DNA of 64,000 bases from an uncultured Bacilli bacterium (GTDB taxonomy: Bacteria > Bacillota_I > Bacilli_A > RFN20 > DUOF01), in NCBI GenBank assembly GCA_934183255.1, contig CAKPSD010000001.1:248001-312000 (forward strand), given 5' to 3'. Below the pieces are notes generated by a model, which had not been told where the DNA came from, made no database searches, and saw only the letters and a list, made by a program, of their open reading frames with translations. Positions 35,281-47,673 of this stretch are shown here, piece by piece (the stretch's first letter is position 1; each line of letters starts with the position of its first letter). Position numbers and translations under genes: made by a program.

Positions 35281-35830
35281 CCTGAAGGTAATGTATTAAG
35301 TAAACCTTATGTCTTAGGTTCGGTCGAATTTCTCAAACTCGCACTTAGCGTTACCACTAGAGTAGTTTCCTATTAAGCAAGTTTACAGCACCGAATCGCC
35401 ACTTAGCACACACTATAATCCTTAAAACATCTATCTTAATAACAGCCTAGAAGTTTTCCTTAACAGTTTTAGAATATCACTAGAATGTTTTGCAAGTAAG
35501 ATTTCATATAAAGTAGTTTATAAAACTGGCCTAGTATTTATAAATACCTTGAATATAATCCCTCGTACTCACTCAAATCAGGCTACGCTGCACACATTTT
35601 ATTGCATTGCAGGTTCAGCACAGGGAGTGTAATGTACACCCATCTGTGTCTCCACGAAAACTGGGTCGTATACTATATGCCATTATAGTGCGCCCAATAA
35701 TCTTAACTCTCAGCACTCACCCTAATTTGGGCAACCAAAGCAAGCACCAAGAACTTCATAGATGTGCCCTCAAACGTCTTCATAACGTCTTCATGATAGT
35801 AAAACCGACTAGGATACTGCACCTTCTATG
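35250..35830 (-). ncRNA. Large structured non-coding RNA, ~580 nt (OLE-like candidate)
   Basis: A ~600-nt stretch without a credible gene lies between the exporter ending at 35879 and the membrane protein starting at 35190. On the minus strand it has a near-consensus promoter (TTGAAT, 17 nt, TATAAT) and a strong terminator. A hand count of 35581-35820 gives 107 G+C of 240 (45%), clearly above the surrounding protein genes, as structured RNAs in AT-rich genomes show. Local stems are visible, for example a CACAG...CTGTG hairpin with an inner GGGTGTA/TACACTC stem (35648-35619), and AACCT...AGGTT near 35317. It is not rnpB or tmRNA: the diagnostic motifs are absent. Size and the adjacent small membrane protein suggest OLE; ROOL is an alternative of similar size. 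Confidence 0.8.
35773..35794. repeat. Tandem 11-nt repeat in the 5' part of the large RNA
   Basis: AACGTCTTCAT occurs twice back to back (35773-35783, 35784-35794); in the RNA it reads ATGAAGACGTT twice. Confidence 0.8.
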
Positions 35831-35836
35831 CATTAT

Positions 35837-35865
35837 ATTATAACACAAATAATTTTATGATTCAA
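35837..35865 (-). promoter_or_regulatory. Promoter of the large RNA
   Basis: TTGAAT (35865-35860), 17 nt, TATAAT (35842-35837), minus strand, predicted start near 35830. It sits just past the stop of the upstream exporter, so the RNA has its own transcription unit. Confidence 0.85.
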
Positions 35866-35878
35866 ATGAATACAAAAA

Positions 35879-39391
<3,513 letters not shown>

Positions 39392-39487
39392 CTCCTATAT
39401 TTATTTTAACTAAATCATGTTAAAAAGCAATCTTACCATTGTTTTTTTTGCTTTTTCTACATTTGCCTAGACAAAAGTTTCTTTTTT

Positions 39488-39516
39488 TTGACATTTTGAT
39501 ATTTCTTTGATATTCT
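39488..39516 (+). promoter_or_regulatory. Consensus promoter of the 39538 gene
   Basis: TTGACA (39488-39493), 17 nt, TATTCT (39511-39516), close to the AGGAG ribosome site. Confidence 0.8.
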
Positions 39517-39537
39517 TTAAATAAGGAGATGTTTGTT

Positions 39538-40197
39538 ATGAATTCAGAAGAAATCTTTGATTTAAATATTAAAATTCAAAAAATGCTTAACAAATTATCG
39601 TTTGAAGAACTCGTTGATTTAACTGCATCCGAACTTCATGAGATATGGAAAAAGACAACATTTTATGTTGATAAAGAAACTGGAGAAACTAAGCAAGTTG
39701 AAAAATGGAAAAAACTTAATCCAAATGAAAATGAAGAAGAAAGAGAATATGTTCAAAGAATCTTAAGTGATGAAAGATTTTTTACTCTTCCTTATGTTAG
39801 AAAAGAAGAAGATGGAAATATTAGTATTGATATTGGAAAAATGAAATATTCTCAATTATCTCCACATTGGCAAAAAGAAAATAAAGAAGCTGCTGAAGTT
39901 GCAGTAGAACTAACTCTCGATAATTATGTATATTTAGCTAATCCTACTCAAAGAGAAGTGTTAGTAAAAGTTATTGGTTCTGCTATACATTTACTTTGGA
40001 AAAATAGACCTGCAAATGCATGGGCAAAAAATACTGAATTAGCTGCTAGATATTCTAATTTACCAATTGAGGAACAAAAAAAGGATGACAGACATATCTT
40101 TATTGCAGAAAAAGCAATTGAATATCTATCTAAAAAGATGGGTATTGATAAAGATTTAGAGGATGTAAAAAAATTAAAAAATAGTTCAAAAAGATAA
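39538..40197 (+). CDS. Uncharacterised soluble protein
   Basis: 219 residues from the ATG at 39538; AGGAG lies 9 nt upstream and the in-frame ATG at 39529 directly touches it. The sequence is charged and helical, without signal or membrane segments. The C-terminal half has an EN.EAAEVAVELTLDN pattern and then LPIEEQKKDDRHIFIAEKA. The pattern of Trp/Asn-containing helix followed by LPxEEQxKD is faintly like RyR-domain proteins; I do not assert membership. A strong promoter and terminator flank it, so it is likely well expressed. Function unknown. Confidence 0.75.
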   Translation: MNSEEIFDLNIKIQKMLNKLSFEELVDLTASELHEIWKKTTFYVDKETGETKQVEKWKKLNPNENEEEREYVQRILSDERFFTLPYVRKEEDGNISIDIGKMKYSQLSPHWQKENKEAAEVAVELTLDNYVYLANPTQREVLVKVIGSAIHLLWKNRPANAWAKNTELAARYSNLPIEEQKKDDRHIFIAEKAIEYLSKKMGIDKDLEDVKKLKNSSKR

Positions 40198-40220
40198 AAT
40201 TAAATTAAACAATAAATTTG

Positions 40221-40256
40221 AATCCTTTTAAACACTAAATGTATTAAAAGGATTTT
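40221..40256 (+). terminator. Terminator of the 39538 gene
   Basis: AATCCTTTTAA and TTAAAAGGATT arms around a 12-nt loop, then TTTTT. Confidence 0.85.
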
Positions 40257-40314
40257 TTATATATAAAAAAGAATTGACTATTAATCAATTTCTTAAGTTA
40301 AGCACATCCACTAA

Positions 40315-40563
40315 TTATTTCCTGGGGTTTATAAGTTTATCTATTTTTTCAAAAGCATATTTACTACTTAAAATAATTTCTTTTCCATACTTTTCTTCTA
40401 CTTCATTTTCATTCATTTCTATATAATATGTTCTATCACTATATAATATAGCAACATAATTTAATTTTGATGGTTCCCATAAATCACTTTTATATACAAT
40501 AGTAATTCCTTTTTCATTGTATGCATATAAGTTACCACTATTTAATCTTATATAATTAATAAT
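40315..40563 (-). CDS. Putative 82-residue protein with an ATT start, or gene remnant
   Basis: An open frame with coding-like composition (for example LYAYNEKGITIVYKSDLW, EMNENEVEEKYGKEI) ends in TAA at 40315. No ATG, GTG or TTG starts it. An AAGGAGA site stands 8 nt before an ATT codon (40563-40561), and TATAAT lies ~10 nt further upstream, so the frame may start at ATT. Alternatively the true start has been lost. No family is recognised. It is the only gene candidate in the 575-nt gap between 40198 and 40773; the rest holds terminators and AT-rich sequence. Confidence 0.45.
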   Translation of the reverse strand: MINYIRLNSGNLYAYNEKGITIVYKSDLWEPSKLNYVAILYSDRTYYIEMNENEVEEKYGKEIILSSKYAFEKIDKLINPRK

Positions 40564-40726
40564 CTTAATTCTCTCCTTACTTTTATTATAAAACCTAAAT
40601 CACTTATAGAACTATTCATTTCTTATTTATTCTCTTGTAATCTATTATTCTTTGACACACATCAATTAATTCTATTTATTATCACTAATAAATTCTCTAC
40701 AAATTTAATGCTTTTTTGTTAATAAA

Positions 40727-40757
40727 AAAAGAAAGAAGGTATTTCTTCTTTCTTATA
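40727..40757 (-). terminator. pnp terminator
   Basis: AAGAAAGAAG and CTTCTTTCTT arms with a short loop, then TTTTTT on the minus strand. Confidence 0.85.
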
Positions 40758-40773
40758 TTTTTCTATAGTTATC

Positions 40774-42915
40774 TTATTTATTCTCTTCAGGTTTTGCTAG
40801 TAAATCTTTAATAGAAGCATTTACTCTACCTTTTTCATCTATATCAGTAACTACTACTTTAACTACTTGACCAACACTTAATACATCTTTAGGAGTATTT
40901 ACTCTTTCATGTGATATTTTAGATACATGTACTAAAGCATCGCAACCTTCAAATAACTCTACAAATGCACCATAGTTTTCAAGTCTAACAACTTTAGCAT
41001 CATAAATTTCTCCAACACGAGCTTCTTTAGTTAATCTTGTAATCATTGCAAGTGCTTTATTAATTGGTTCTCTATCAATGTGATATACAACAACTTTACC
41101 TTCATCACTAATATCAATCTTAACATTATCACATTTAGCAATAATATCATTGATAACTTTACCACCTGTACCAATTACATCTCTAATCTTATCTGGGTTA
41201 ATTTGCATCATTCCAACTTTTGGAGCATATTTACTTAATTCAGGTCTTACTTCACTAATAGCACCCATCATGTTTTCCATAATTTGTTTTCTACCAACTT
41301 TAGCTTGAGCTAATGCTTTTCTTAGTATTTCTTCATTGATACCTGTAATCTTTATATCCATTTGTAATGCAGTTATACCTTTTTCTGTGCCTGCTACTTT
41401 AAAGTCCATATCACCAAGATGATCTTCCATACCTTGAATATCAGTTAAGATTGTATAAGGAGCACCACTATCGATTGGTCCATTAGTTATTAATCCCATT
41501 GCAATACCTGCAACTGGAGCTTTAATAGGGACACCAGCAGCCATTAATGCCATTGTTGAAGCACAAATTGATGCTTGTGAACTACTTCCATTTGATTCTA
41601 ATACTTCACTTACTACTCTTATAGTATATGGGAATACATCTTCACTAGGTATTACTTGAAGTAATGCTCTTTCTCCTAAAGCACCATGTCCAATTTCTCT
41701 TCTACCAGGGCTTCCCATTCTACCAACTTCTCCAACTGAGAAAGGTGGGAAGTTATAGTGATGCATGAATCTCTTAGTTTCTTCATCAGTAACATTATCT
41801 AAGATTTGTTCATCACCTTGAGCACCTAATGTACATACTGATAATACTTGAGTTTCTCCTCTTGTAAACATTGCACTACCATGAACACGAGGTAATAAAT
41901 CTACTTGTGAGTTAAGAGGTCTAATTTCAGTTATTCCTCTTCCATCAGGTCTTACTTTATCTTCAGTAATTAATCTTCTAACTTCTTCTTTTTCAATGTC
42001 ATGTAATACATCTTTAACTTGCATTAAAACATTTTTCTTTTCTTTTTCATCTTTATATTCTTTTTCTTCATATAGAGCAACTACTTCTTCATTAATTGCA
42101 TCAATTGCTCCATATCTTTCTAATTTTCCTGGAATCTTGATAGCTTTTAATAAACGATTTTTAGCGCGTGCTTCAACATCTTTTCTTATTTCTTCGCTAA
42201 CTTCATATAATTCAATTTCTCTTTTAGCTTTTCCAACTTCTTTAATAATTTCTTCTTCAAATGCTATTAATTCTTTAATCTTTTCATGACCAAACATAAT
42301 AGCACCTAGCATATCTTCTTCGCCAACTTCTTTACTGCCAGCTTCAACCATATTAATAGCTTCTTTAGTACCAGCTACTGCTAGGTTAATGTCACTACGC
42401 TCCATTTCTTCAACACTTGGATTTACAACATATTTACCATCAACTCTGCCAACATATACACCAGCTATAGGTCCATTAAATGGGATATCACTTATACATA
42501 AAGCTAAGCTTGCACCTAACATTGCTGCCATTTCTGGAGTTGCATCTTTATTAACAGACAATACTGTATTAACAACTTGAACTTCATTTCTAAATCCTTC
42601 AGCAAATAAAGGTCTAATTGGTCTATCTATTAAACGTGCTGTTAAAGTTGCATGTTCACTAGGTTTTCCTTCTCTTCTTAAAAAGCTTCCTGGTATTTTA
42701 CCAACTGAATATAATTTTTCTTCAAAAGTAACAGTTAAAGGAAAGAAATCTGTATCTTTCTTTTCATCGCTTGCTACTGCTGTTGATAAAATAACTGTAT
42801 CATCATATCTAACAAGAACAGAACCATCTGCTTGTTTAGCTATTTCTCCTGTTTCAACTACTAATTTTTTTCCTGCAAATTCTTTTTCAAATACTCTCTT
42901 TGCCACATTATCCAC
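40774..42915 (-). CDS. pnp: Polynucleotide phosphorylase
   Basis: 713 residues; the 3'-to-5' phosphorolytic exoribonuclease of the degradosome. Two RNase PH domains (~10-240 and ~315-545) flank an alpha-helical linker. The phosphate site is in the SGSSQAS-like segment [12 protein letters not shown] and catalytic Asp in [21 protein letters not shown] (~553-615) and S1 (~620-690, [19 protein letters not shown]) domains complete the standard architecture. It is monocistronic. No rpsO lies upstream, unlike the usual order. Confidence 0.97.
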   Translation of the reverse strand: MDNVAKRVFEKEFAGKKLVVETGEIAKQADGSVLVRYDDTVILSTAVASDEKKDTDFFPLTVTFEEKLYSVGKIPGSFLRREGKPSEHATLTARLIDRPIRPLFAEGFRNEVQVVNTVLSVNKDATPEMAAMLGASLALCISDIPFNGPIAGVYVGRVDGKYVVNPSVEEMERSDINLAVAGTKEAINMVEAGSKEVGEEDMLGAIMFGHEKIKELIAFEEEIIKEVGKAKREIELYEVSEEIRKDVEARAKNRLLKAIKIPGKLERYGAIDAINEEVVALYEEKEYKDEKEKKNVLMQVKDVLHDIEKEEVRRLITEDKVRPDGRGITEIRPLNSQVDLLPRVHGSAMFTRGETQVLSVCTLGAQGDEQILDNVTDEETKRFMHHYNFPPFSVGEVGRMGSPGRREIGHGALGERALLQVIPSEDVFPYTIRVVSEVLESNGSSSQASICASTMALMAAGVPIKAPVAGIAMGLITNGPIDSGAPYTILTDIQGMEDHLGDMDFKVAGTEKGITALQMDIKITGINEEILRKALAQAKVGRKQIMENMMGAISEVRPELSKYAPKVGMMQINPDKIRDVIGTGGKVINDIIAKCDNVKIDISDEGKVVVYHIDREPINKALAMITRLTKEARVGEIYDAKVVRLENYGAFVELFEGCDALVHVSKISHERVNTPKDVLSVGQVVKVVVTDIDEKGRVNASIKDLLAKPEENK

Positions 42916-42928
42916 CTCACACTTTTTA

Positions 42929-42957
42929 ATTTTACATCACTTGTTTTTTTTATTCAA
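42929..42957 (-). promoter_or_regulatory. pnp promoter
   Basis: TTGAAT (42957-42952), 17 nt, TAAAAT (42934-42929), close to the pnp start at 42915. Confidence 0.65.
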
Positions 42958-43040
42958 TTAATATAAGAATATTTTATTTGTTTATTGCAATTATTTAGAT
43001 AATAGTATATTATTGCATTGTTATTTAAAGGATGATGTTA

Positions 43041-43784
43041 ATGTATTATTTAAGAGATATTTTAGGTTGTATTAAAAGAGCTGATGAAGATTATAATTTA
43101 ATTGAAGATGGCGATAAAATTGCAGTAGGAGTAAGTGGAGGTAAAGACTCTGTTTTACTTTTGTACGCAATGAATGCTTATAAAAGAATGTGTGAGAAAA
43201 AGAAAAAATTTGAAGTAATTGGTATTCATATTAAAATGGGATTTTCTAACATGGATATATCCCCACTTGAAAACTATTTTAAAGAGTTAAATATACCATT
43301 TGAAGCAGTACCATCTCATGCCTATGAAATATTAAAATTAAATGTACAAAGTAATGGAAGATTGCCTTGCTCTATTTGTTCTAAAATAAAAAAAGCTGTA
43401 GTTATAGATAATTGTAAAAGACTTGGTTGTAATAAAGTTGCTTTTGCTCATCATGCTGAAGACGCTATTGAGACTTTAATGATGAACGCTATATTTGGTG
43501 GTAGAATTGCTACTTTTAAGCCTAAAATGTATTTAGATAGAAGTGACATTACTTTTATTAGACCATTAGTTTATGCTAGAGAAAAGCAAATCATTAAATC
43601 TGCTAATAAATTAAATTTACCTCTTGTAATATCTACTTGTCCTAACGATAAACACACTGAAAGAGAAAATATGAAAACAATGCTAAAAGATTTATACAAA
43701 AAATATCCAATGGCTGAAGAAAATTTCTTGCTTATGTTACATAATCTAGATAAACTAGAATTATGGGAAAAAGAAAATAATTAG
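43041..43784 (+). CDS. TtcA-like tRNA thiolation ATP-pyrophosphatase
   Basis: 247 residues of the PP-loop ATPase superfamily. VGVSGGKDSVLLL (~35-47) is the P-loop. CSIC in LPCSICSKIKK (~111-121) supplies the CxxC pair typical of TtcA-type enzymes that hold a [4Fe-4S] cluster and thiolate tRNA cytidine 32. A third Cys occurs in STCPND. It is somewhat short for TtcA (~300) and ends without the usual CxxC C-terminal zinc motifs, so a TtcA/TtuA-superfamily paralogue is possible. The ATG at 43041 has AAAGGA 8 nt upstream; 43032 would overlap it. Sulfur may come from the IscS-type enzyme at 57077. Confidence 0.85.
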   Translation: MYYLRDILGCIKRADEDYNLIEDGDKIAVGVSGGKDSVLLLYAMNAYKRMCEKKKKFEVIGIHIKMGFSNMDISPLENYFKELNIPFEAVPSHAYEILKLNVQSNGRLPCSICSKIKKAVVIDNCKRLGCNKVAFAHHAEDAIETLMMNAIFGGRIATFKPKMYLDRSDITFIRPLVYAREKQIIKSANKLNLPLVISTCPNDKHTERENMKTMLKDLYKKYPMAEENFLLMLHNLDKLELWEKENN

Positions 43785-43854
43785 AAATTAAAAAACTTAA
43801 AATATTTTTTATTTATTAAAATTGTTACATTTTTAATTAAAAGAGAGATTACCT

Positions 43855-43882
43855 TTGAATTAAAAAATTTTTTTAATATAAT
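43855..43882 (+). promoter_or_regulatory. Promoter of the lipoprotein gene
   Basis: TTGAAT (43855-43860), 16 nt, TATAAT (43877-43882), ending ~25 nt before the start codon. Confidence 0.7.
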
Positions 43883-43907
43883 GAAATCAAAAGAAAGGAG
43901 AATTTTT

Positions 43908-44819
43908 ATGAAAAAAATTTTTTTATCAGTTATGTCTCTTTGCGCAATTTTTATTTTTCTTGCAGTGGGAATAACTGGTTGCAAAAAGAAAAGCGAAAAA
44001 GAATCAAATCTTAACGTAAAAGATGTATACGCAATTTCAGCTCTTTCTAGCGTTAACTATTTACAATATCTTGAAAGCACTACTTCAACTGCAAACCTTT
44101 TATCTCGTCCTGAGCAATTCAGTGATGAAAATATTAAAGGAATAAAAGATTGTCTTGAACTTTTTGATGGAGTAATTGGCGATAAAATCTCTCAAACAAC
44201 ATCTAAGAACACAAACAATGATGAGGCCTACTCAAATTATAATTTTGTAATGGTAATTTCTGTTCCTGGTTTGAATGACTTTATAATGTATTACAATGAA
44301 CTGGAGACAAAAACATTACGTGAAATAAAAGATGAAAATGAAGAGATTGAAGTTTCAACAACTTTATCAGGAATTATGGTTGTTGGAGACTCCCGTTATG
44401 AAGTTAAAGGAAAAAGAGAATTTGAACAAGAAAATGACGAAGTAGAATCATCAATTGAATTCACTACATATAGTTCAACTAACAGGAATAATTATGTAGT
44501 TGTTTCTCAATCAATAGAGAATGAAAATAATAATCAAGAAATTGAATATGAATATAAAATTTATGTTAATGGGGCAAAAGTACAAGATTTAGAAATAGAG
44601 ATGGAAATGGAAAATGGAAAGACTGAACTTAAATTTAAATTAAAAGATTTGTCTAGTGGAATTCCATCTAATACTATCTATAAAATAAAAAGAAGTACTG
44701 ATGCAAATACATTTGTTGTAGAATGTTTATCAAATAACATCTTTGATACAATAAATGTTAAAAAGGTTGGTAATGATTACATCTTTAAATATAGTAATAA
44801 TTTTGAAGAAACTATCTAG
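43908..44819 (+). CDS. Lipoprotein, unknown function
   Basis: 303 residues. The signal peptide MKKIFLSVMSLCAIFIFLAV is followed by the lipobox ITGC with Cys at ~25 and a KKKSEKE spacer, so it should be a lipid-anchored surface protein. The mature part is rich in Glu, Asn and Ser with alternating strand patterns (EVSTTLSGIMVVGDSRYEV, EYEYKIYVNGAKVQDLEIEM), perhaps a beta-rich binding domain. No family recognised. The ATG at 43908 has AAAGGAG 9 nt upstream. It is a single gene with its own promoter and terminator. Confidence 0.85.
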   Translation: MKKIFLSVMSLCAIFIFLAVGITGCKKKSEKESNLNVKDVYAISALSSVNYLQYLESTTSTANLLSRPEQFSDENIKGIKDCLELFDGVIGDKISQTTSKNTNNDEAYSNYNFVMVISVPGLNDFIMYYNELETKTLREIKDENEEIEVSTTLSGIMVVGDSRYEVKGKREFEQENDEVESSIEFTTYSSTNRNNYVVVSQSIENENNNQEIEYEYKIYVNGAKVQDLEIEMEMENGKTELKFKLKDLSSGIPSNTIYKIKRSTDANTFVVECLSNNIFDTINVKKVGNDYIFKYSNNFEETI

Positions 44820-44857
44820 CTAAAACAAATGATATTATTAAATTAGAAGAATTAAAT

Positions 44858-44895
44858 AAGGATTGTTGCATATAAAGACAATCCTTTTAATTTTA
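44858..44895 (+). terminator. Terminator of the lipoprotein gene
   Basis: AAGGATTGT (44858-44866) and ACAATCCTT (44878-44886) with an 11-nt loop, then TTAATTTT. Confidence 0.8.
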
Positions 44896-44906
44896 CTTTA
44901 TAGCAT

Positions 44907-44937
44907 AAAAAAGGGAATTATTTATTATTTAATTCCC
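44907..44937 (-). terminator. Terminator of the rimP-rbfA operon
   Basis: GGGAATTA (44937-44930) and TAATTCCC (44920-44913) followed by TTTTTT on the minus strand. It overlaps the last codons of rbfA. Confidence 0.8.
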
Positions 44938-45256
44938 TAATAATTTTTTCAATTTTTTCTCCCTTTTCATAACTATCATCTAAAGTGAATGTTATATCAG
45001 GAGTTCTTCTAATTGTTAATTTTTTAGATAAAGCCGTTCTAATAACTGGTTTATATTCTTTTAATTTTTCTAATCTTGCTTCTTTATCATTATTCAAGAA
45101 ACTTACATATACTTTAGCCCAAGAGTTATCATCACTAACTTTAACTCTAGTAACTGTAACTATACCTAAATCATTTGCTTTTAATTCAAATTGAATTATA
45201 TCACTAATATATTTTTGGATTTGTACAGCTAACTTTTCTTGTTTTAGTTTTGCCAT
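44918..45256 (-). CDS. rbfA: Ribosome-binding factor A
   Basis: 112 residues, KH-type 30S maturation factor for 16S 5'-end processing and cold adaptation. Characteristic segments: the QKYISDIIQFELK helix (~13-25), GIVTVTRVKVSDDNSWAKVYVS and the C-terminal RRTPDITFTLDDSYEKG. Last gene of the rimP-nusA-ylxR-ylxQ-infB-rbfA operon, 24 nt after infB. Confidence 0.95.
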   Translation of the reverse strand: MAKLKQEKLAVQIQKYISDIIQFELKANDLGIVTVTRVKVSDDNSWAKVYVSFLNNDKEARLEKLKEYKPVIRTALSKKLTIRRTPDITFTLDDSYEKGEKIEKIIRELNNK

Positions 45257-45280
45257 TAATATTCACTCCTACTTTATTTT

Positions 45281-47122
45281 TTACCTTTTTACTTCTTCCA
45301 TTACAAATCCTTCAATATGATCTCCTTCTTTAATATCATTAAAGTTTTCAATCATAATTCCACATTCATAACCCATTGATACTTCTTTAGCATCATTTTG
45401 GAATCTCTTTAATGAAGCAAGTTTTCCTTCATATACTACTACACCATTTCTAAGTAATCTAACACCTGAGTCTCTTTTAATAGATCCACTAGTTACATAA
45501 CTTCCTGCAATAGTACCAACTTTTGAAACCTTATATAATTGTCTTACTTCAGCAAGACCTGTTACTACTTCTTTGTATGTAGGTTTTAACATACCTTTCA
45601 TAGCAGCTTCTATTTCTTCTACTAAAGCATAAATAATACGATGTAATCTAATATCAACTTTTTCTTCTTCAGCTTTCTTTCTAACAACAGCATCAGGTCT
45701 AACATTAAATCCATAAATAATTGCTTTAGATGCACTTGCAAGTAATACATCAGATTCAGTAATAGCACCAGATTGTGCTCTTATAACATTTATTTTAACT
45801 TCATCATTACTTAATTTTAATAATGATTGTTTAACTGCTTCACTAGATCCTTCACTATCTGCTTTAATTATTATATTAATTGTTTGTACATCTCCACCTT
45901 TAATTTGGTTGTACAAATCTTCAAGAGTAACACTAGTATTACCTTTTCTATCAGATAATGTTTTTTCTGTTAATCTCTTTTCTGCAACTTCACGTGCTTT
46001 CTTTTCATCTTTGAAAGCCATGAACTTATCTCCAGCATTAGGAACTTCACTAAGTCCTATTATTTCAACTGGAGTACTAGGTCCAGCTTCTTTAATAATC
46101 TTTCCAGAATCATTACGCATTTGTCTAATCTTGCCAAACATAGTTCCAGCAACAATACAATCACCATGTTTTAACGTTCCATTTTGTACTAATAATGTTG
46201 CTACAGTTCCTCTACCTTTTTCAAGTTTAGCTTCAATTACTGTACCATATGCATAACGAGATGGATTAGCTTTATATTCTTCTAATTCTGCTATTACTAG
46301 TAATGATTCAAGTAAGTCTTCAATACCTTGTCCTGTTTTAGCACTAACTTTACAGAAGATATTGTTTCCTCCCCATTCTTCACTAATAATGCCTATTTCA
46401 CTTAATTCACTATATAATCTATCAAGATTAATTCCTGGTTTATCCATCTTATTAATAGCTACTAAAATAGGAACACCTGCAGCAGTAGCGTGGTCTATTG
46501 CTTCTTTAGTTTGAGGCATTACACCATCATCTGCAGCTACAACTATAATAACGATATCAGTTATTTGAGCACCTCTAGCTCTCATTGCAGCAAAAGCTTC
46601 ATGTCCTGGAGTATCAAGGAAAGTAATTTTCTTACCTTTTATTTCTACTTGATAAGCACCAATACTTTGAGTAATACCGCCAACTTCACCTTCAACTACT
46701 TTTGTTTTTCTAATAGCATCTAGCAAAGTTGTTTTACCATGGTCTACATGTCCCATGATAGTAACAATAGGTGGCCTCTCTACTAAATTAGCAGGATCAT
46801 CTACAATTTCTAAATCTTCAAAATTTTCTTCACTAACATCTTTTTCAACTTTTAAATCATAACCATAATTCATACAAACTAATTCTGCTAAAGAAACATC
46901 TAAATCAGAATTTATAGTAACCATTTTACCTTCCAAAAATAAGAATTTAATAACTTCAGTTGGGCTAACTCCAAGGTCTTTAGCTATTTCTTGAACGCTT
47001 TTACTGCCTTTAAAAACAATTATCTTTTCCCCTTCATTAACTTTATTAACTGGCTTTTTCTCAAAATTAGAAGTTCTTTTATCATAATTTTTATTATTAT
47101 TTTTCTTCAATTTGATCACCAT
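45281..47122 (-). CDS. infB: Translation initiation factor IF-2
   Basis: 613 residues. A short N-terminal region (IF2N near 55-105) replaces the long linker of larger IF-2 proteins. The GTPase domain starts with G1 GHVDHGKTT (~125-133), DTPGHE G3 and NKMD G4. Domains II, III (IF-2) and IV follow to [10 protein letters not shown] and the C-terminal fMet-tRNA domain. The ATG at 47122 directly follows GAAAGGA; a TTG at 47110 with GGTGAT 4 nt upstream is an alternative start in the pattern of other genes here. The reading overlaps the ylxQ end by 26 nt. Confidence 0.96.
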   Translation of the reverse strand: MVIKLKKNNNKNYDKRTSNFEKKPVNKVNEGEKIIVFKGSKSVQEIAKDLGVSPTEVIKFLFLEGKMVTINSDLDVSLAELVCMNYGYDLKVEKDVSEENFEDLEIVDDPANLVERPPIVTIMGHVDHGKTTLLDAIRKTKVVEGEVGGITQSIGAYQVEIKGKKITFLDTPGHEAFAAMRARGAQITDIVIIVVAADDGVMPQTKEAIDHATAAGVPILVAINKMDKPGINLDRLYSELSEIGIISEEWGGNNIFCKVSAKTGQGIEDLLESLLVIAELEEYKANPSRYAYGTVIEAKLEKGRGTVATLLVQNGTLKHGDCIVAGTMFGKIRQMRNDSGKIIKEAGPSTPVEIIGLSEVPNAGDKFMAFKDEKKAREVAEKRLTEKTLSDRKGNTSVTLEDLYNQIKGGDVQTINIIIKADSEGSSEAVKQSLLKLSNDEVKINVIRAQSGAITESDVLLASASKAIIYGFNVRPDAVVRKKAEEEKVDIRLHRIIYALVEEIEAAMKGMLKPTYKEVVTGLAEVRQLYKVSKVGTIAGSYVTSGSIKRDSGVRLLRNGVVVYEGKLASLKRFQNDAKEVSMGYECGIMIENFNDIKEGDHIEGFVMEEVKR

Positions 47123-47420
47123 TCCTTTCTAAATTTTCTTTAAATTTTTTACTTAAATTATAATCTTTTATTCCTACAGCGCTAACTAAGTCAACCCTTC
47201 CAATTGCTTTAGTCATACTTTCTTTATCTAAACAAATTAAATACTCACATTTGTAAAAGCTACATTTATCAATAATTTTCTTTTTTGAGTTATCACTTGC
47301 ATCATTTGCTACAACTACTAAACAAACTTTTTTATTTTTTATATCTTTTAAAAGTGTTTCTCCATAGCTTATTTTACCTGCACATTTACAAATACCTAAA
47401 GTATTTAAACATTTATTCAT
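47097..47420 (-). CDS. ylxQ: YlxQ/L7Ae-type RNA-binding protein
   Basis: 107 residues with the L7Ae/L30e fold: [32 protein letters not shown] and the C-terminal [17 protein letters not shown]. In Firmicutes such proteins bind kink-turn RNA, between ylxR and infB. Gene order here is exactly that. The infB frame begins inside its end. Confidence 0.9.
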   Translation of the reverse strand: MNKCLNTLGICKCAGKISYGETLLKDIKNKKVCLVVVANDASDNSKKKIIDKCSFYKCEYLICLDKESMTKAIGRVDLVSAVGIKDYNLSKKFKENLERNGDQIEEK

Positions 47421-47670
47421 TAACTAATTTCCTTAATTCATCATATATTTCTTGCTCTATTGTGCATTCTAGTGCTCTTGATAAGCTATTCTTTTTAATT
47501 GCTATATCAATTGCCTCATTACTTCTTTTTAAATAAGCTCCTCTACCATTTGCTTTACCTGTTAAATCAATGAATACTTTTCCTTCATTGTTTTTAACAA
47601 TTCTAATGAGTTCTTGTTTTGGAAGTCTCTCATTAGTAGCAATACACTTTCTTAATGGAATCTTTTTCAC
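47413..47670 (-). CDS. ylxR: YlxR/RnpM-type RNA-binding protein
   Basis: 85 residues. The family signature is clear: MKKIPLRKCIATNERLPKQE, then KANGRGAYL at ~43-51 followed by KKNSLSRALE. YlxR-type proteins bind RNA and in B. subtilis modulate RNase P (RnpM). It sits directly after nusA (4-nt gap) and overlaps ylxQ by 8 nt. Confidence 0.95.
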   Translation of the reverse strand: MKKIPLRKCIATNERLPKQELIRIVKNNEGKVFIDLTGKANGRGAYLKRSNEAIDIAIKKNSLSRALECTIEQEIYDELRKLVNE

Positions 47671-47673
47671 TAA

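Noticed and set aside
35250..35830. RNase P RNA or tmRNA identity for the large RNA
   Set aside because: No GAGGAAAGTCC or ACAGAA-type RNase P motifs and no tRNA-like end with CCA or tag-peptide frame. A short GAGTACGAGG match to B. subtilis RNase P is isolated.
35607..35843. 78-codon plus-strand frame (MQVQHREC...) as a protein
   Set aside because: It is antisense to the RNA gene, has no ribosome site, and its His/Arg-rich composition follows the raised GC of the RNA rather than codon use in neighbouring genes.
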